8,064 nucleotides of DNA from contig JADZBZ010000346.1 in the NCBI GenBank assembly GCA_020851835.1, positions 1-8,064 of the forward strand, in the 5' to 3' direction. Within the stretch, counting starts at the first letter, position 1. Each line of letters starts with the position of its first letter. This DNA comes from Acidobacteriota bacterium (lineage in GTDB: Bacteria > Acidobacteriota > Vicinamibacteria > Vicinamibacterales > UBA2999). Shown here piece after piece: positions 5,610 through 8,064 of this stretch. The translations under genes and the position numbers were made by a program. The notes beneath the pieces were generated by a model. That model had not been told where the DNA came from, did not search any database, and saw only the letters and a program-made list of their open reading frames with translations.

Positions 5610-6884
5610 TCAGCCGCGCCGATCGGCTTCCGCCTCGAGCCTCAGCGCCTCGTCATCGATAGGGCCGATGAGCGGCTCCTCGCCCGGGGCTACGACCACC
5701 ACGCCTCCTTCGCTGACAGTATGCCTGCGCCGGTCTTCGTCTGCATCGTAGCCAATCTGCGCACCGCGCGGGATGTGCACGTCGCGGTCGACGATGGCGC
5801 GGCGAAGGCGCGCATGTCTTCCGACCCGCACGCCCGGCATCAGGATCGACGTCTCGATTTGGCAGAAGCTGTGGACGCGCACGTTGGGGCACAGGATGCT
5901 CCCCACGATCTGGCTGCCCGACACGATGCACCCGTGCGAGATGAGCGAGTCGATCGCCTCTCCGCGGCGCCAGGCCTCTCCGAAGACGAACTTCGCCGGC
6001 GGCGCCGGAGGCATGTAGGTGCGCAGCGGCCACTCGGGATCGTAGAGGTTGAACTCGGGATTCACGCGGCAGAGATCCATGTTGGCGTCGAAGTAGGCGT
6101 CGAGCGTCCCGATGTCGCGCCAATACTTGGCCGCCTTCTTGTTTTCGTCGTAGAACGCATAGGCGTACATGCGGCCGTCGGCGATGAGCGACGGGATGAT
6201 GTTCCGGCCGAAGTCGTGCTGGCTCTGCGGGTCCGCCGCGTCGGCGTCCAGCGCTCTGATCAACGTCTCGCTATTGAACACGTAGATGCCCATCGAGGCG
6301 AGGGCCAGGTGCGGCTGGCCCAGCATGGCGGGCGGATCGGCGGGTTTCTCGGCGAAGCCGGTGACGCGATCCGTCTCGTCCACCGCCACAATCCCGAAGC
6401 GCCGCCCCTCGTCGACCGGTACTTCGATCGCGGCGAGGGTCACCGCCGCGTCACGCTCGGCGTGAAAGCGGAGCATCTTCAGGTAGTCCATCTTGTAGAC
6501 GTGATCGCCGGCGAGGATCACGACATACCGCGGCTCTTCGCGGATGATGGAGTAGAGGTTCTGGTAGACGGCGTCGGCGGTGCCTTGATACCAGTGCTCG
6601 CCGACCCGCTTCTGGGGCGGCAGGATCTCGATGAACTCGCCGAGCTCCTCGGAGACCACACTCCAGCCCTGGCGGACGTGGCGATTGAGCGAGAGGGACT
6701 TGTATTGGGTCGCGATGAAGACCCGGCGGAGGCCCGAGTTGATGCAGTTGCTCAGGACGAAATCGATGATGCGGTAGGGGCCGCCGAAGTAGACGGCCGG
6801 CTTGGCGCGGTCGCGCGTGAGCGGCGCCAGGCGCTCGCCAACCCCGCCGGCCAGGACGATGACCAGAACATCCTCGAGTTTCAT
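5610..6884 (-). CDS. glgC: Glucose-1-phosphate adenylyltransferase (ADP-glucose pyrophosphorylase)
   Basis: A 424-aa enzyme making ADP-glucose and pyrophosphate from ATP and glucose 1-phosphate, the committed step of bacterial glycogen synthesis. The N-terminal nucleotidyltransferase domain (about 1-270) has LAGGVGERLAPLT (11-23), AKPAVYFGG with Lys28 (the E. coli Lys39 allosteric position), RIIDFVLSNCINSGLRR (38-54), WYQGTADAVYQN (98-109), catalytic Asp127 in GDHVYKMDY, the glucose-1-phosphate lysine in GFAEKP (Lys180), and YWRDIGTLDAYFDAN (254-268). The C-terminal part (about 310-390) is a left-handed beta-helix of hexapeptide repeats (HGCIVSGSQIVGSILCPNVRVHSF region). The length fits the family. 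The first loop reads GGVGERL where E. coli has GGRGTRL. The start is the only suitable ATG. It has no Shine-Dalgarno, and a TATAAT box ends 9 nt upstream, implying a near-leaderless mRNA. It is divergent from the exported-protein gene and probably heads a glgC-eno-gpmA transcript. Confidence 0.97.
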   Translation of the reverse strand: MKLEDVLVIVLAGGVGERLAPLTRDRAKPAVYFGGPYRIIDFVLSNCINSGLRRVFIATQYKSLSLNRHVRQGWSVVSEELGEFIEILPPQKRVGEHWYQGTADAVYQNLYSIIREEPRYVVILAGDHVYKMDYLKMLRFHAERDAAVTLAAIEVPVDEGRRFGIVAVDETDRVTGFAEKPADPPAMLGQPHLALASMGIYVFNSETLIRALDADAADPQSQHDFGRNIIPSLIADGRMYAYAFYDENKKAAKYWRDIGTLDAYFDANMDLCRVNPEFNLYDPEWPLRTYMPPAPPAKFVFGEAWRRGEAIDSLISHGCIVSGSQIVGSILCPNVRVHSFCQIETSILMPGVRVGRHARLRRAIVDRDVHIPRGAQIGYDADEDRRRHTVSEGGVVVVAPGEEPLIGPIDDEALRLEAEADRRG

Positions 6885-6893
6885 CTGTCGTCG

Positions 6894-6921
6894 ATTATAG
6901 GCTTCAGGGCTGGAACCTCAA
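6894..6921 (-). promoter_or_regulatory. glgC promoter (near-leaderless)
   Basis: On the minus strand: TTGAGG (6916-6921, four of six -35 bases), a 16-nt spacer, and a perfect TATAAT (6894-6899). Only 9 nt separate the -10 box from the glgC ATG at 6884, so transcription should begin about 2-3 nt before the start codon. The absence of any Shine-Dalgarno there agrees with leaderless translation. Confidence 0.65.
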
Positions 6922-6944
6922 CAACCAGAGGGCCTTGGCATGGT

Positions 6945-6974
6945 TTGACATCGCCCGGAGCCGCCCCCTATGAT
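6945..6974 (+). promoter_or_regulatory. Sigma-70-like promoter for the exported-protein gene
   Basis: A perfect TTGACA (6945-6950), an 18-nt spacer and TATGAT (6969-6974, five of six consensus bases). The start of transcription would be near 6981, giving a leader of about 39 nt with a good ribosome binding site. It is back to back with the glgC promoter; the two -35 boxes are 23 nt apart. Confidence 0.75.
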
Positions 6975-7008
6975 TCGATGTTCAGGGTTGATTCCGGGGA
7001 CCGTTCGT

Positions 7009-7013
7009 AGGAG
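7009..7013 (+). promoter_or_regulatory. Ribosome binding site of the exported-protein gene
   Basis: AGGAG lies 6 nt before the ATG at 7020 and 9 nt before a second in-frame ATG at 7023; either could start translation. The in-frame TTG at 7017 is too close to the site. ATG 7020 was chosen. Confidence 0.7.
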
Positions 7014-7019
7014 AAATTG

Positions 7020-8024
7020 ATGATGGCCATTCGTCGTGTTGTGGCACTCGCCGTGGCGGTTGCCTTCTCGGGTGCGTTCGTGCTGGCCCAGTCAGCCAAG
7101 CCGGACACCAAGAAGCGCAGCAAGGAAGAACAGCGCGAAATCGAGCAAATCGTCAAGCTCGTAGACGGCGTGATGGGCGGCGAGCCTGCGCCCACCGACA
7201 TTCAGATGGCGATCACGCCCTATTTCCTCAAGTCGCAGGAGCAGCGGACCTTCGTCCCGTTCGTGCTCGAAGTCAAGGGCGCGCCGGCCGCCGACGCCGC
7301 GCTCTACATCCGGGTCGTCGACCCGGCGGCCGAGCCCGACCCGAAGGCCAAGAGGGTGGAGTATCCCTGGGACGACGTTCATTTCGTACCCGCCGCCCAA
7401 CTCGCTTCGGGCCGGTTGAACCGGGTGTTCATGGCCGCCCCTGGCACCTACGACGTCTATCTCGCCATCAAGGAGCGCCTGCCCGAGAAGGCGCCCAAGT
7501 CGCAGGTCGCGAAGATGGGCGTGCTCAAACAGCAGGTGGTCGTGCCCGACTTCCAGAACGCGGAGCTCAGCATGAGCTCGGTGTTCGTCACCGACAACGT
7601 CAACATGCTGAGTGCGCCCGTCAGCGCCGACGAGTCGCGCGAGCGGCCGTTCGTGTTCGGTGCGCAGGAACTGATTCCGGCGGCAGACATGGATTTCGCG
7701 AAGAGCGAGGAGTTGTCGATCTTCTTTCAGGTGTACAACGCCGGCCTGGATCAGGCCGGTAAGCCGAACATCCTGATGGAGTACGAGTTCCACAAGAAAG
7801 AGGGCAACGAGGAGAAGTTCTTCAACAAGACCAATCCTCAGGTCATCAATGCGGAGAATCTGCCTCCGCAGTTCGACCCGGCCAAGTTTCCGGTGCCCGG
7901 TGGGATCAGCGTGCCACTGACGAGCTTCGGAGAGGGGCAGTACCGGCTCTCCATCAAGATCAGCGACAAGGTGTCAGGCAAGGTCCTGAACCGTGACGTG
8001 AACTTCGAGGTGAAAGCGTCGTAG
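7020..8024 (+). CDS. Exported hypothetical protein, 334 aa
   Basis: I do not recognise a named family. The N-terminus is a clear Sec signal peptide: MMAIRR, a hydrophobic core VVALAVAVAFSGAFVLA, and a likely signal peptidase I site after Ala23 (VLA|QSA). There is no lipobox cysteine; the protein has no cysteine at all. A charged helical stretch (about 27-52, KKRSKEEQREIEQIVKLVDG) follows, then a segment rich in predicted beta strands to the end, with no later membrane helix. Landmarks are PYFLKSQEQRTFVPFVLEV (68-86), PGTYDVYLAIKE (141-152), LSIFFQVYNAGLD (232-244) and a final strand pattern YRLSIKISDKVSGK. The middle and C-terminal halves recall the Ig-like tails of acidobacterial GWxTD or VWFA-related secreted proteins, but this is an impression only. 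A strong promoter and ribosome binding site support the gene. It is divergent from glgC, with no evident functional link. Confidence 0.9.
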   Translation: MMAIRRVVALAVAVAFSGAFVLAQSAKPDTKKRSKEEQREIEQIVKLVDGVMGGEPAPTDIQMAITPYFLKSQEQRTFVPFVLEVKGAPAADAALYIRVVDPAAEPDPKAKRVEYPWDDVHFVPAAQLASGRLNRVFMAAPGTYDVYLAIKERLPEKAPKSQVAKMGVLKQQVVVPDFQNAELSMSSVFVTDNVNMLSAPVSADESRERPFVFGAQELIPAADMDFAKSEELSIFFQVYNAGLDQAGKPNILMEYEFHKKEGNEEKFFNKTNPQVINAENLPPQFDPAKFPVPGGISVPLTSFGEGQYRLSIKISDKVSGKVLNRDVNFEVKAS

Positions 8025-8064
8025 ACTATCGGGAGACTCCAGGACCGCCCCCGCACAGCGCCCG

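Noticed and set aside
5721..7010. Long plus-strand open frame opposite glgC
   Set aside because: It is a shadow of glgC: composition is dominated by Val/Asp/Arg/His, there is no ribosome binding site or domain, and it crosses both promoters of the divergent region.
8025..8064. Tail after the exported-protein gene
   Set aside because: Only 40 nt remain. No hairpin with a T-run, ribosome binding site plus start, or other feature can be supported.
1..8064. Search for CRISPR repeats, IS ends, tRNA genes, direct repeats and phage or defence genes
   Set aside because: No regularly spaced repeats, transposase, integrase, cloverleaf or defence-type domain was seen. All long frames with recognisable motifs are transport or central-metabolism genes.

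Overview
The window is a GC-rich (roughly two thirds GC by eye), tightly packed bacterial chromosome segment of ordinary core metabolism. No mobile element, CRISPR array, rRNA or tRNA is visible. The gene content, the style of the two unassigned proteins and the two-gene type of B12-dependent mutase would fit a soil Acidobacteriota lineage such as Vicinamibacteria. That placement is an inference from general familiarity, not from a marker gene.

Layout. (1) Positions 1-2704, minus strand: an acyl-CoA mutase catalytic subunit (methylmalonyl-CoA mutase type, without its B12-binding domain), then two oligopeptide/dipeptide-type ABC transporter ATPases (OppD-like, complete; OppF-like, cut by the window edge). 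The three genes overlap by 8 and 1 nt, so they are almost certainly co-transcribed. (2) Positions 2705-3008: a 304-nt, comparatively AT-rich divergent control region. It holds a near-consensus plus-strand promoter, a weaker minus-strand promoter candidate and three short palindromes. (3) Positions 3009-3329, plus strand: a 106-aa protein of unknown function. (4) Positions 3373-6884, minus strand: glgC, eno and gpmA in transcription order. GlgC makes ADP-glucose for glycogen; enolase and phosphoglycerate mutase are adjacent steps of lower glycolysis/gluconeogenesis. A compact hairpin lies between glgC and eno. (5) Positions 6885-7019: a divergent promoter region. The minus-strand TATAAT lies only 9 nt from the glgC ATG, so the glgC mRNA is probably nearly leaderless. 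The plus-strand promoter is TTGACA-18-TATGAT. (6) Positions 7020-8024, plus strand: a 334-aa exported protein of unknown function.

How the genes may work together: glgC-eno-gpmA link carbon storage to triose metabolism, and the mutase would interconvert succinyl-CoA and methylmalonyl-CoA in propionate or branched-chain metabolism. Co-transcription of the mutase with peptide-importer ATPases suggests uptake and catabolism of peptides, but this is inference. I found no convincing new defence, mobile or RNA-guided system. The points most worth checking are the leaderless glgC, the split mutase inside a transporter operon, the palindrome cluster and the two unassigned proteins.
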